Below, one piece after another: positions 25,869 to 34,845 of a stretch of DNA of 64,000 bases. The DNA comes from CAZZCP01 sp964653235. GTDB lineage: Bacteria; Bdellovibrionota; Bdellovibrionia; Bdellovibrionales; UBA840. Both the position numbers and the translations under genes were made by a program. Below the pieces are notes generated by a model, which worked only from the letters and a program-made list of their open reading frames with translations, was not told the DNA's origin and did no database searches. The DNA is taken from contig CAZZCP010000003.1 in assembly GCA_964653235.1 (NCBI GenBank), positions 1 to 64,000 on the forward strand, given 5' to 3'. Position 1 is the first letter of the stretch. The number at the start of each line of letters is the position of its first letter.

Positions 25869-26704
25869 TAAATGATCTTAGTTTAAAAGTAGATCGTTTT
25901 CTCAATGAAAACTTAAAAAAAGATTATTTGCTCGATTATGAAGCCAGTAGAAAGCTTTTTGATTCGGCGGCCTATTCGACTCTGGACGGTGGTAAAAGAT
26001 TTCGGCCGGTATTGAGCCTGATGGTTGCAGAAGCACTAGAAAAAACTGCTGAAACTTGCTTGGCCTTTTCGGCAGCCCTTGAAATGATTCATTGTTTTTC
26101 GCTGATTCATGATGATCTTCCCTGTATGGATGATGATGATTTTCGCCGTGGTAAGCCGAGCAATCACAAGGTTTATGGTGAGGGACTTGCTCTATTGGCT
26201 GGAGATGCACTTTTAAACCAAGCCTATCAAACCCTTGCCTTTCACTATCGTGAGCATCCTAAGCTTGCTGATATTGTGATTGAGCTCTCTGAAGCCGTTG
26301 GTGGCCGAGGTATGATTGGCGGCCAGGCTCTAGATCTTGCCGCCCAAGAACACACCCCCAAGCAATCTGAGCTTCTCGATCTTCACAAAATGAAAACGGG
26401 TGCCTTGATACGGGTGAGTGTTACTGGTGCAGCCCTTCTTTGTTCTGCAAATGAGGAGCAATACCAGGCTCTTAAGACCTATGGTGAAAATCTTGGTTTG
26501 GCCTTTCAGATCGCCGATGACTTGCAAGAGTGGCAAGAAGGTAAGAAAGAGAATTGGTCTTTTCCGGCGGTCTTAGGTGAGCAAGAGAGTTGGGACTACT
26601 TAGAAAAAATCAGCCAAGAGGCAGAATCTTCTGTGCAGTCTGCAGTGCCCAAGGCAAAAGCTTTGATTGAATTAATTCATTTTAACAAAACTCGCACAAA
26701 CTAA
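25865..26704 (+). CDS. ispA: Polyprenyl (farnesyl) diphosphate synthase, atypical second Asp motif
   Basis: Makes short-chain prenyl diphosphates for undecaprenol and quinones. The first Asp-rich motif is intact, DDLPCMDDDDFRRG (from residue 83), as are GGKRFRP (42-48) and GRGMIGGQALDL. The second motif, normally DDILD, reads DDLQE (from about 218), and the segment after it that usually carries a GKPxGxD-type loop is missing or shortened. The total length is 279 against about 295. The active site may therefore bind the homoallylic substrate differently. It overlaps xseB by four bases and tlyA by one. Confidence 0.85.
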   Translation: MINDLSLKVDRFLNENLKKDYLLDYEASRKLFDSAAYSTLDGGKRFRPVLSLMVAEALEKTAETCLAFSAALEMIHCFSLIHDDLPCMDDDDFRRGKPSNHKVYGEGLALLAGDALLNQAYQTLAFHYREHPKLADIVIELSEAVGGRGMIGGQALDLAAQEHTPKQSELLDLHKMKTGALIRVSVTGAALLCSANEEQYQALKTYGENLGLAFQIADDLQEWQEGKKENWSFPAVLGEQESWDYLEKISQEAESSVQSAVPKAKALIELIHFNKTRTN

Positions 26705-27441
26705 TGCGTCTAGATCAAGCTTTAGTTCAAGAATTTCAACTTAAATCTCGAGCACAGGCGCAAGCACTGATCGCTGAAAAAAAAGTGGAGCTGCGAGGAA
26801 AGATTCTTAGCAAAAGTTCGCAACAAATCCATCTCGAAGATATTAAAGAGCTCAAATTACTCGACAGGCAAATTTTAAAGTATGTTTCTAGGGCGGGATT
26901 GAAACTAGAACATGCTTTAGAAAACTTAAAACTCGATCTTACTGGCCAATATATTTTGGATATTGGTCAATCTACAGGTGGATTTAGTGACTGTTGTTTG
27001 CAAAGAGGCGCGGCGCATGTGACAGGCATCGATGTGGGCAAAGATCAGATTGATGAAAATCTAAAAAATAATCCGCGTTTGCAATTCTATGAAAAGATCA
27101 ATGTAAAGCAGGTACCAGATGAAATATTAGAAAAAGAGTATGACTTGGTCGTATGTGATCTCTCTTTTATTTCTCTTGAACATGCAATGCCATTATTTCA
27201 ACAACAGGCCCAAAAAGCTGCAAAAATCTTAAGTTTGGTAAAGCCTCAATTTGAATTGAGTGCAAAAGATTTGAATAAATCAGGCATTGTCAAAGATCCA
27301 AAGTCATACCAAACTGTGGAAGATAAAATTCGCAATCTTTGTGAGCAGTACAATTTGCAAATATTCAACTATTTTGAAAGTCAACCCAGGGGGGCAGATG
27401 GCAATCTGGAATTCTTTTTTTTCGCTTCTACTGCTGACTAG
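26704..27441 (+). CDS. tlyA: TlyA-family rRNA 2'-O-methyltransferase
   Basis: N-terminal S4 RNA-binding domain (residues 1-60, RLDQALVQEFQLKSRAQAQ) followed by an FtsJ-type methyltransferase domain: YVSRAGLKLEHAL (59-71), the SAM site ILDIGQSTGGFSDCCLQRGA (about 82-101), DLVVCDLSFISL (about 149-160) and the lysine in LVKPQFEL. Members methylate 16S/23S rRNA at cytidines; some were first named hemolysins. It starts at the last base of ispA (TAATG) and overlaps the next lipoprotein gene by 44 bases. Confidence 0.9.
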   Translation: MRLDQALVQEFQLKSRAQAQALIAEKKVELRGKILSKSSQQIHLEDIKELKLLDRQILKYVSRAGLKLEHALENLKLDLTGQYILDIGQSTGGFSDCCLQRGAAHVTGIDVGKDQIDENLKNNPRLQFYEKINVKQVPDEILEKEYDLVVCDLSFISLEHAMPLFQQQAQKAAKILSLVKPQFELSAKDLNKSGIVKDPKSYQTVEDKIRNLCEQYNLQIFNYFESQPRGADGNLEFFFFASTAD

Positions 27442-28288
27442 TTGTGCCCAAGTAGAAAGTCGATCTTCAAAGCCTCAAGCACCAAAGCCTGAGCCCTACC
27501 AAGAGGTGAGTCAAACTCCTGCAGCCGCTGTGAAGAGAAAAAAGCAAGTGCTTGTTATTCTTGGTCCAGGGGCCATGAATGCAGCTGCGCATATAGGAGT
27601 TTTAAAGAGCTTTGATCAGTTGCGAATCAAAATCGACAAAATCATTGGCATAGAATGGGCGAGTATCATTGCGGCTCTCTACGCGAGAAACCAAAAAGCC
27701 AATGAAGTGGAGTGGAAGTTTTTTAAACTCCAGGACTCCGAAATAAAAAGAACCAGTCTTATAGGAAGAAACACAGATCTGTCTGACACCTCGAAGCTCG
27801 ACTCTTTTTTACACAAATCTTTTGATAGTCATTTGCTTGAGGCCTCAAAGCTTCATTTTGCTTGCCCGACCTATTCATTAAAAAGAAGAAGTGCTCGCTG
27901 GCTTCGAAATGGCCCCGCCAAACGCGAGCTTAAAAAATGCTTAGCCTTTCCGCCTTTGTTCAAAGACTATCAGTCTTGGCTTTCGGTTCCTGCCTTTGCT
28001 TTGAACCAAAATGAAATGCTAGAAGATCGTGAAAATCAATATGTTGTACTTGTCGATGTAATAGCAGGTATAGACTCAAAAGGTATTGATGAAAACGCTG
28101 AAGTTTTATTGTGGCAAGAATACCAGGTCTTGCTAGAGCAAATGCGGAAGCAGGTGGATTTTTATATTCCGGTAGCCGCAGAAGAGCTGCATCAAAGTTT
28201 ACAAAGTCATAAGAAAGAGCTGATGCGCTTAGGGCAAGCCGCAGCACACCCCGTATTGAAAAAGCTAAAAAATCAGCTAAATAACTGA
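27398..28288 (+). CDS. Patatin-like lipoprotein lacking catalytic residues
   Basis: The start at 27398 has AGGGGGG upstream and gives a lipoprotein signal with lipobox LTSC (Cys16). From residue 50 the layout is that of patatin phospholipases: VLVILGPGAMNAAAHIGVLK (oxyanion-hole loop), then IIGIEWASIIAALYA, where active enzymes have GxSxG (GTSAG). Here the serine is glutamate (GIEWA, 84-88) and no DGG/DGA dyad is seen later. The protein is probably exported and membrane-anchored but not catalytic as a patatin. It overlaps tlyA by 44 bases and is followed by pepP after one base. Confidence 0.65.
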   Translation: MAIWNSFFSLLLLTSCAQVESRSSKPQAPKPEPYQEVSQTPAAAVKRKKQVLVILGPGAMNAAAHIGVLKSFDQLRIKIDKIIGIEWASIIAALYARNQKANEVEWKFFKLQDSEIKRTSLIGRNTDLSDTSKLDSFLHKSFDSHLLEASKLHFACPTYSLKRRSARWLRNGPAKRELKKCLAFPPLFKDYQSWLSVPAFALNQNEMLEDRENQYVVLVDVIAGIDSKGIDENAEVLLWQEYQVLLEQMRKQVDFYIPVAAEELHQSLQSHKKELMRLGQAAAHPVLKKLKNQLNN

Positions 28289-28289
28289 A

Positions 28290-29612
28290 ATGGATTTTAC
28301 AAAAGAGATTTATAAAGAACGAAGAGATAAACTGGCTAAAGAACTTCAAGATTCGGCACTTTTGTTGGGTTCCTATGGTTCTGCCCCAGATGCTTCGATC
28401 ATGCGAACACCTCGGCAAGAGAGTTCGATGTTGTATTTAACCGGATTTGCAGAAGAAAATTCTGCTTTTTTGTTTCGTCCCGGAAAAGAGCCAAAGAGTA
28501 TTTTATTCGTTCAGCCCAAAGATGAAGTTGCAGAGCTTTGGGAGGGCTACCGCCATGGACCTGAAGAAGCTAAGAATCTTTATGGAGTCGATGCCGCTTA
28601 CTCTATAGATGAATTTGAAGAAAAGCTCGAAGAATTTTTAAAACCGGTTTGGCGGCTTTACTACTCTCTTCATAAAAACCAAGAGAGAGATGAGATCGTA
28701 TTCTCTGCTTTAGAGTCTGCCAGGCGCTCACGCGGCAGGTCGGGTTTGGGAGTTTTACCAATCTATGATCCTATTGAAGTTCTTGGTGAAATGCGAATCA
28801 TCAAGAGCGAAGAAGAGATTCGTGCCATGCAAAGGGCAGCTCATATTTCTACCGAAGCCCATAAAGAAGCCATGCGTTTCACCAAACCAGGAGTCACAGA
28901 GAGGCAAGTGACAGGGGTTTTAAATTATATGTTTCAACGTGAAAACTCGATTCGCGTGGCGTATCCGCCAATTGTTGGTTCAGGAAACAATGCAACGGTT
29001 CTTCATTATGGTGCAAACAACGACAGCTGCCGCGACGGAGATCTGCTATTGATTGATGCCGGTACGGAATACAAGCATTATGCCTCAGACATCACTCGCA
29101 CTTTTCCAGTGAATGGTAAATTTTCGCCAGAGCAAAAAGACTTTTACGAGGCTGTTTTAAATGCGCAAATGGCAACACTTGAAGTTGTAAAGTCAGGTAC
29201 AAGTTTTCAAGAAGTTCGAGATGCAAGTATTCGAGCCATATCGCAAGCTTTACTCGATCTAGGTTTTTTTAAAAACAAAGAACTGCATGAAGTGATCGAT
29301 CAAAAGCACTATGTGAAATACTATCCGCACAATATAGGTCACTGGCTGGGTTTAGATACTCATGATGTTGGCGCCTATTATGTTGGCAATGAATCTCGAG
29401 CTCTTGAGCCCAATATGGTGATGACCATTGAGCCGGGGATTTATGTTCCAAAATCAGATGATGAAGCCCCAGAGGCCTTTCGTGGAATGGGTGTTCGTAT
29501 CGAAGATGATGTACTGATCACAGATCGTGGCCATGTGAATATGACCGATCAAACTCCAAAGACCGTAGAATCCATCGAAACTATTATGGCCGAGGAGAGT
29601 TTTTTAAAGTAA
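28290..29612 (+). CDS. pepP: Xaa-Pro aminopeptidase
   Basis: Metallopeptidase of family M24B that removes N-terminal residues preceding proline. The N-terminal creatinase-like domain starts at about residue 6 (RRDKLAKELQDSALLL). The C-terminal pita-bread domain holds the metal ligands: LLIDAGTEYKHYASDITRTFP (two Asp, about 254 and 265), NIGHWLGLDTHD (His), MTIEPGIYV (Glu) and VRIEDDVLI (Glu). The length of 440 matches E. coli PepP. Its 3' end overlaps that of the oppositely oriented gene by nine bases. Confidence 0.95.
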   Translation: MDFTKEIYKERRDKLAKELQDSALLLGSYGSAPDASIMRTPRQESSMLYLTGFAEENSAFLFRPGKEPKSILFVQPKDEVAELWEGYRHGPEEAKNLYGVDAAYSIDEFEEKLEEFLKPVWRLYYSLHKNQERDEIVFSALESARRSRGRSGLGVLPIYDPIEVLGEMRIIKSEEEIRAMQRAAHISTEAHKEAMRFTKPGVTERQVTGVLNYMFQRENSIRVAYPPIVGSGNNATVLHYGANNDSCRDGDLLLIDAGTEYKHYASDITRTFPVNGKFSPEQKDFYEAVLNAQMATLEVVKSGTSFQEVRDASIRAISQALLDLGFFKNKELHEVIDQKHYVKYYPHNIGHWLGLDTHDVGAYYVGNESRALEPNMVMTIEPGIYVPKSDDEAPEAFRGMGVRIEDDVLITDRGHVNMTDQTPKTVESIETIMAEESFLK

Positions 29613-30287
29613 GCCAACTTCCATCTTGGGCCCATTAATAATTTCGTGCATTCTCAAAATCAAAAAACCGATCTCCTCATCTACACGTATTTGATCTGTG
29701 CTGCGAGTGTATTGTAGATGGCTAAGTGTTTGCGTGACTTTGTCAATTTCAAGCGCCAGCTGGTGAAGCATTTCACGAGTAGCTGTTGAAGAAATATGGT
29801 CTGCGGCGAGAAGAGCTTCATTCAAAAGCCCTCGAAACTCTTGGTATTCTTTTCTTTTTGCCAAAACAATAAAGCCAGGTAAGTGATCAAGAACATCGTG
29901 CTTTAGAATGCTGATACGAAGAACTCCTTGAGCAATTGATTCAATATATGATCTAGGAGTGACTTCAGCTTCTCGAAGTCCAAAAATATGATTTTTATAG
30001 GCATCGAGAGTAATTTCGACTCGAAGAGGAATATCATGAATTTTAAGAGACTGATTGATTGCATTTTGCCCCGGCACAGCTACAGTATTTTGCAGGAGAT
30101 GAATTCTGGCCAGCACCAGTTGTGGGGCAATTATCTGATAGTTTCTATCTGAAATACTAAAATAGACAGTGGTCTCATATCTGAGTATCTGGCTCAGTGC
30201 ACGCCCGTATCTTAGATATTCATGGCAGGTGTTAAATGCCCAAAGAGAATGAGGCAAACAGAAAGCTAACAAAATCAAATGTCTCAT
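29604..30287 (-). CDS. Exported protein of unknown function
   Basis: A 227-residue protein with a signal peptide (residues 1-17, ending LWA) and a mostly helical mature region with a mixed beta start. Two cysteines remain, one in the signal peptide and one just after it (NTCHEYLRYG). No domain is recognised. It is transcribed convergently with pepP and overlaps its end. About 97 bases lie between it and the HAD gene upstream, in which I see no feature. Confidence 0.55.
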   Translation of the reverse strand: MRHLILLAFCLPHSLWAFNTCHEYLRYGRALSQILRYETTVYFSISDRNYQIIAPQLVLARIHLLQNTVAVPGQNAINQSLKIHDIPLRVEITLDAYKNHIFGLREAEVTPRSYIESIAQGVLRISILKHDVLDHLPGFIVLAKRKEYQEFRGLLNEALLAADHISSTATREMLHQLALEIDKVTQTLSHLQYTRSTDQIRVDEEIGFLILRMHEIINGPKMEVGLL

Positions 30288-30384
30288 GTTTTCTTGAGTG
30301 CAAAAATAAAGCCCGCTTTAACCAAAGCCAAACTCATTTGAGCCGGAGTGGGGTAAATTGCTTTTGCAATTTGTTGAAAAAAAC

Positions 30385-31119
30385 TCAAAACAAGTGCTGC
30401 AACCAGCCTTTTTTTTCGGCTTCTTTTTGTAGCTCCATTTCACTTTGATAAACCGCATCTTCTTCTTTGGCAGCGCTTACGGCAAGGGCTATAGCGGCCG
30501 ACTCTAAGAGTTCAAGATCGCCAATCGAGTTGCCAACTGCAAGCAGGGGGTAGGCTCCTGTTGCCTCGTAAATGGCTTTGGCTTTGCCTTCGCGATAGGT
30601 AATTACACCCTCTTGCTTGCTTTGTACTTTGCCTCGTAAAACCTCGCTTTGTACTCCAATCACCCGATCAAAAGGAATGTCATAAAGTGCTGCTGCAGGC
30701 TCAACAGCCCACTTGATAGAGGCTGTGACCACATAAACTTCAATTCCCTTCTCTCTTAGGTAATCAATTAAATCTTTTTGCGGCTGCAGCAGTGGCGGAG
30801 TGCTAAGATCTACAGCCTTCTTAGCCCAATTTCGAACTTGCTCTAGTTGTTTGCCCTCATTGATTTGTGCAAGCCACAAGTAAGCTTCAGTGGGACAGAG
30901 CTTTTTCATGTCGAGGTAATACTGAAATGGATCTTCTGGAAGTTTGAGTTCACAATTTTGAATTTGATAGTGAAAGAGATTTTCACCGACATCGCAATCC
31001 CAGAGTGTGCCATCGGCATCAAAAGCGGCAACTTTGGGTCCGGGCTTTTGCAATTCTTCATCAATCGACTTCAGCAGTGCATTCCACAGCTCTTCGGGAT
31101 ATTCTCTGTACATACTCAT
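30385..31119 (-). CDS. HAD-superfamily phosphatase (phosphoserine-phosphatase type)
   Basis: Cytoplasmic HAD-IB hydrolase. Motif I is AAFDADGTLWDCD (residues 32-44; nucleophile Asp in DADGT), motif II VYVVTASIKWAV (about 130), motif III lysine in the EGKAKAI region and motif IV AVGNSIGDLELLE (about 195). The substrate is not evident. SerB-like activity or hydrolysis of another phosphomonoester is possible. AAGGAG precedes the ATG at 31119. It is divergent from glpD, with 24 bases between starts. Confidence 0.8.
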   Translation of the reverse strand: MSMYREYPEELWNALLKSIDEELQKPGPKVAAFDADGTLWDCDVGENLFHYQIQNCELKLPEDPFQYYLDMKKLCPTEAYLWLAQINEGKQLEQVRNWAKKAVDLSTPPLLQPQKDLIDYLREKGIEVYVVTASIKWAVEPAAALYDIPFDRVIGVQSEVLRGKVQSKQEGVITYREGKAKAIYEATGAYPLLAVGNSIGDLELLESAAIALAVSAAKEEDAVYQSEMELQKEAEKKGWLQHLF

Positions 31120-31143
31120 ATGAACTCCTTATAAAGAGACTAT

Positions 31144-32781
31144 ATGTTAAAAAAATTTAGCGCTAGCCTTAGAGAAGAAAACCTACAAAAATTACAGTCT
31201 GACTACTTTGATGTTTTAATCATTGGCGGAGGAATCAATGGTGCGGGCATAGCTCGAGATGCTGCAAGTCGTGGAATGAAAGTGGCTCTAGTAGAAGCAA
31301 ATGATTTTGCTTCAGGCACAAGTTCAAGATCAAGTAAACTGGTTCACGGAGGAATTCGTTATTTAGAAAATCTAGAATTTTCTTTGGTCTTTGAGGCGCT
31401 CAGTGAGAGGGCAAAACTATTTCAAATTGCTCCCAATTTGGTTCACCCATTACGCTTTGTCTTGCCTATCTATAAAGGGGCTCGAGTTGGCATGATGAAG
31501 ATGGGGTTGGGTATGGCCCTTTATGATCTGCTATCTCTTTACCAGGCACCTAAGTTGCATGAAAGACTCAGCAAAGAAGAAACTCTTCGCCGCTTGCCGA
31601 TTCTTGATTCAGAAAATCTTCGCGGTGCCTATGAATATTCTGATGCGTATATGGACGATGATCGCTTGGTGCACGAGACTTTGCGATCAGCCAATCATCA
31701 AGAAGCTACCATCGCCAATTACGTAAAAGTGACTCAAGGCTTTTTAGAAAATGAAAAGCTTTATGCGGTTGAAGTTGAAGATTGTTTGAGCGGGGGTAAA
31801 TTTCAAATCAAAGCCAAGCACTTTATTGGCGGAACAGGGCCATGGACTGATATTTTTGGTGAATCAGTGATGCCCGAGTGGCAAAAGGTTTTGCGGCCAA
31901 CAAAAGGTGTACACCTCACCTTTTCTCGAGAGCGACTCCCCTTGAGTCGTGCCATTGTCATGTTTAGCAATGATCAAAAAAGAATTGTTTTTGGAATCCC
32001 AAGACATGAAATGACGATCATTGGAACCACTGATACAGACTACTCAACAAATCCTCGCTCTGTGAAGGCTGAAAAAGAGGACGTTGACTACTTGCTCAAA
32101 GTGATCGATCAACATTTTCCTGGGGCAAAAATTCAAGCTAAAGATATTTTATCTTCTTATGCCGGAGTGAGGCCACTAGTTCAAGACGGCTCAAATAGTG
32201 AGGGAAAAACCAGCAGAGAGCATCAAATATGGCTTGATTCTAGAAACATCACTTTTGTTGCCGGCGGCAAGTATACAACCTATCGGTTGATCGCAAAACA
32301 AACAATGGAACAAGCTCTAGAAGCCTATGACATAGAAGATCAGGGAAATTTTGCCCACAGCCAAACCGGCGAGATAATGAATCCTTTGGTTAGCAATGAA
32401 CATATAGAAAAGGCTGAGAGTTTACTCGATACTTGGGCCAATGAGTGCGAAATTGGTAGGGCCGATATTCAAATGTTGATTGATAGACACGGAATGGAGG
32501 CAGAAGAAATCATTGATTCTTATGCCGATGAATATCCCCATCTTTGGCAAATGGAAGCCAAGCACGCAATCAAAACCACCATGTGTTTGAACTTAAAAGA
32601 TTTCTACTTTCGCAGGGTGCCCTTATTTTTAGCTAAACCCGATCATGGCTTGGCAGATCTAGACGCAATCGCAAGGGTTTTTCAAGAAGATTTGGGTTGG
32701 TCTGATGCGCAGACCATCTCGCAAAAAGAGAGTCTCTTAAAGAGCATTCAAGCAGAGCTTGCTTGGCAAAAAAATTTTTAA
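31144..32781 (+). CDS. glpD: Glycerol-3-phosphate dehydrogenase (FAD, aerobic type)
   Basis: Flavoprotein oxidising glycerol-3-phosphate to dihydroxyacetone phosphate at the inner membrane. The FAD-binding fold begins DVLIIGGGINGAGIARDAA (residues 24-42), followed by ASGTSSRSSKLVHGGIRYLE (58-77), the GlpD signature, and GPWTDIFGE, IGTTDTDY and FVAGGKYTTYR later. The C-terminal helical domain is present, and length 545 is typical. No other glycerol genes (glpK, glpF) are adjacent. It is divergent from the HAD phosphatase gene. Confidence 0.95.
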   Translation: MLKKFSASLREENLQKLQSDYFDVLIIGGGINGAGIARDAASRGMKVALVEANDFASGTSSRSSKLVHGGIRYLENLEFSLVFEALSERAKLFQIAPNLVHPLRFVLPIYKGARVGMMKMGLGMALYDLLSLYQAPKLHERLSKEETLRRLPILDSENLRGAYEYSDAYMDDDRLVHETLRSANHQEATIANYVKVTQGFLENEKLYAVEVEDCLSGGKFQIKAKHFIGGTGPWTDIFGESVMPEWQKVLRPTKGVHLTFSRERLPLSRAIVMFSNDQKRIVFGIPRHEMTIIGTTDTDYSTNPRSVKAEKEDVDYLLKVIDQHFPGAKIQAKDILSSYAGVRPLVQDGSNSEGKTSREHQIWLDSRNITFVAGGKYTTYRLIAKQTMEQALEAYDIEDQGNFAHSQTGEIMNPLVSNEHIEKAESLLDTWANECEIGRADIQMLIDRHGMEAEEIIDSYADEYPHLWQMEAKHAIKTTMCLNLKDFYFRRVPLFLAKPDHGLADLDAIARVFQEDLGWSDAQTISQKESLLKSIQAELAWQKNF

Positions 32782-32881
32782 ATCGCAATACATCCTAAAA
32801 TGAGACAGTCAAAGTCATCTTCATAGCTATTTTGGGCCCCTAATTTGCAACTAATATGATTGTATTTCTGGGGGGAAATCT

Positions 32882-33919
32882 ATGGCTTTTCAAATCAAAA
32901 AACAGCTCTTCACTGTTAGCTCACAAACATTTGTTAAAAAGTTAATCAGGCTAAAATTACTGCTACTTGTTGGTTTCTTATTTGTTGGCTGTGGAGCAGA
33001 GACATTGTCTCCAACTGGTACTGCTGTCTCGGCTTCTTGTTCTGCAAATCCCGTCTCTTCTTTCATCATCAATGGAAACGAAGTCAATCAAGCTCCGTCA
33101 TGGATGTTAAGCTACCAAACACAAATTAATGGTGAGTGGACTCATCGCTGTGGAGCCAGCTTGATTTCTCCAACCTGGGTGTTAACTGCTGCTCATTGTG
33201 TACAAGAAGGCGACCATATTCATTCTGCAAGTGAAGGGCGACTGCAAATCAATTCGAAAACTTTGTACAGTGGAGAATTAGTTCGAATTCGAACTGTGAT
33301 TCCCCATCCGGGCTACGAATTAGTAACCGGCAGTTCTTTTCGTGTAGATAACGACATTGCCTTGTTAGAGCTTTCTTCACCTTTAACCATCAGCCCTATT
33401 CTTCTAGATCTGTCTCAAGTTAATTCAAACATTGATGATTTTAACGAATATGATTTGTATGGTTGGGGAAACACCGAGAGAAATCGCTTGAGTGATATTT
33501 TGCGAACTACAACGATGGATCAAATCGATACTTCTTATTGTGAAGATCGCTATGACCACTACGATTCAAGTACCCAGTACTGTTTTCGAAGCAGCAGTAG
33601 AAATACTGGTGCCTGTAGTGGAGACAGCGGAAGCCCTGGCATAGTAACTCTATCTAATGGTGTCGAATTTCAAGTTGGGGTAGCTAGCTATGTCACTTTA
33701 GATAGAAAGGGACGTTGTGATGCTTCTGGAAGTGTCGTTTACATGAGTGTTCGAAGCTATATGCCTTGGATTCGTTCACATGTGCGCAATTTGCCTCAGT
33801 ATCAAGAGCCAAGTCCAGCACCTGCAGAACCAGCTCCAAGTCCGGCACCCGATGAATCAGGACCATCTCCTGTTCAGCCGATACCTCAGCCCAATCCTGG
33901 CTCTTCTACACAATGTTAA
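32882..33919 (+). CDS. Trypsin-like serine protease lipoprotein
   Basis: S1-family protease with an intact triad: His in LTAAHC (about 105), Asp in DNDIALLEL (about 158) and Ser in GDSGSP (about 248). An N-terminal signal with lipobox FVGC (about residues 34-37) suggests lipid anchoring. The mature start SFIINGNEVNQAPSW resembles the activation site IxGG region of trypsin. The C-terminus is a Pro/Ser/Ala-rich tail ending in Cys. GGGGGGA precedes the start. Such exported trypsins are numerous in predatory and scavenging bacteria. Confidence 0.9.
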   Translation: MAFQIKKQLFTVSSQTFVKKLIRLKLLLLVGFLFVGCGAETLSPTGTAVSASCSANPVSSFIINGNEVNQAPSWMLSYQTQINGEWTHRCGASLISPTWVLTAAHCVQEGDHIHSASEGRLQINSKTLYSGELVRIRTVIPHPGYELVTGSSFRVDNDIALLELSSPLTISPILLDLSQVNSNIDDFNEYDLYGWGNTERNRLSDILRTTTMDQIDTSYCEDRYDHYDSSTQYCFRSSSRNTGACSGDSGSPGIVTLSNGVEFQVGVASYVTLDRKGRCDASGSVVYMSVRSYMPWIRSHVRNLPQYQEPSPAPAEPAPSPAPDESGPSPVQPIPQPNPGSSTQC

Positions 33920-33923
33920 AAGA

Positions 33924-34379
33924 TTATTGGCGTATGCTTTTGATATAACCCATGATTTTTTTAACATTACCAAAACCATATTGGGCCAAAAACTGCATAA
34001 AAGGTGCGCCTGCATGTAAGATGATGTTTACATAGCCTCTTTGCATCACTTGCCAAATATTGCTGACAAAAATAATTCGCACATTTCCAATGATTACTTC
34101 TTTTACTAAATCAATGCCGATATCTGCAAGATTATCACCAGGATGATTGCTTATCTTACGAACCCCTTGTGGATTAAAGAAAAATAAGAAATCAGCATTC
34201 TGATTTTTTTTTCTCTCAACGAGAGGACCTGTATCTGTTGCTGTGACAGTGAGATCTAGTTGTTCATCAAGTATGATTCCAATTTCGGTCCCAGCTTTAA
34301 GACGACCTATGGCTTCGCGGCAGGCGGGTTTGTTTTCTAAAAAATCTTTTACAACTATATAAGCATCTTCAATTGTCAT
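33924..34379 (-). CDS. SCP2-like domain protein (tentative)
   Basis: A 151-residue soluble protein. The segment RLKAGTEIGIILDEQLDLTVTATDTGPLV, then DFLFFFNPQGVRKI and a later helix, recalls a sterol-carrier-protein-2-like fold, which binds lipids, but no diagnostic motif is present. The C-terminal half ends FLAQYGFGNVKKIMGYIKS. It is convergent with the protease gene (four bases apart), and the tandem repeat lies just upstream of its start. Confidence 0.45.
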   Translation of the reverse strand: MTIEDAYIVVKDFLENKPACREAIGRLKAGTEIGIILDEQLDLTVTATDTGPLVERKKNQNADFLFFFNPQGVRKISNHPGDNLADIGIDLVKEVIIGNVRIIFVSNIWQVMQRGYVNIILHAGAPFMQFLAQYGFGNVKKIMGYIKSIRQ

Positions 34380-34392
34380 CTCTCTACTTCCT

Positions 34393-34723
34393 CTAAGGTA
34401 TCACCTTCTTCGTTGCCTTCGCGGATCGACTTGTGCGGCATACATANNNNNNNNNNNNNNNNNNNNNNNNNNNNNNNNNNNNNNNNNNNNNNNNNNNNNN
34501 NNNNNNNNNNNNNNNNNNNNNNNNNNNNNNNNNNNNNNNNNNNNNNAGAAAGTAGAAAACTTAGTCTAAGGTATCACCTTCTTCGTTGCCTTCGCGGATC
34601 GACTTGTGCGGCATACATAGAGTATGCCTCCGCGTCTCTCGCTTGGCGCCTTGAATCTAATACCTTAGAGAAAGTAGAAAACTTAGTCTAAGGTATCACC
34701 TTCTTCGTTGCCTTCGCGGATCG
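34393..34723. repeat. 122-bp structured tandem repeat (partial copies and a gap)
   Basis: Three starts of the same unit, CTAAGGTATCACCTTCTTCG, lie at 34393, 34566 and 34688. The middle copy is complete (122 bases); the first runs into the N gap and the last ends after about 36 bases. Each full unit is bounded by the inverted pair CTAAGGTAT (34566-34574) and ATACCTTAG (34660-34668). It contains a nested stem GCGGA/TCCGC (34594-34598, 34629-34633) around a perfect hairpin GGCATAC/GTATGCC (34610-34616, 34622-34628). It lies between the SCP2-like gene and mreB. Confidence 0.85.
34447..34546. other. Assembly gap (100 N) inside the 122-bp repeat
   Basis: A fixed-size placeholder. With a 122-base period, the true missing length would be 49, 171 or a further multiple, so the copy number of the repeat is unknown. 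Confidence 0.95.
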
Positions 34724-34845
34724 CATTAGTACAAGAAAAACTCTAGCACCGCGCGTTGACTCTAGCAAGCACCAGCAAAAACACTTTGAATCATTTATAA
34801 GTTACTGTGTTGACTCTCTTTTTGACAATACAATAGGATGATTAC

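Noticed and set aside
30385..31119. HAD phosphatase as MupP of the recycling pathway
   Set aside because: Its motifs fit the phosphoserine-phosphatase type (HAD-IB), whereas MupP is Gph-like (HAD-IA), and it lies 16 kb away from amgK.
34413..34691. Open frame across the 100-N gap in the repeat region
   Set aside because: It is read through placeholder bases, and the 122-base unit is not a multiple of three, so no consistent protein is encoded.
34393..34723. Possible CRISPR array
   Set aside because: The unit is 122 bases with no unique spacers and no cas genes nearby.
34738..34845. Sigma70 promoter of mreB
   Set aside because: TTGACT and TACAAT elements are present but their spacing (13) is wrong, so no site could be chosen.
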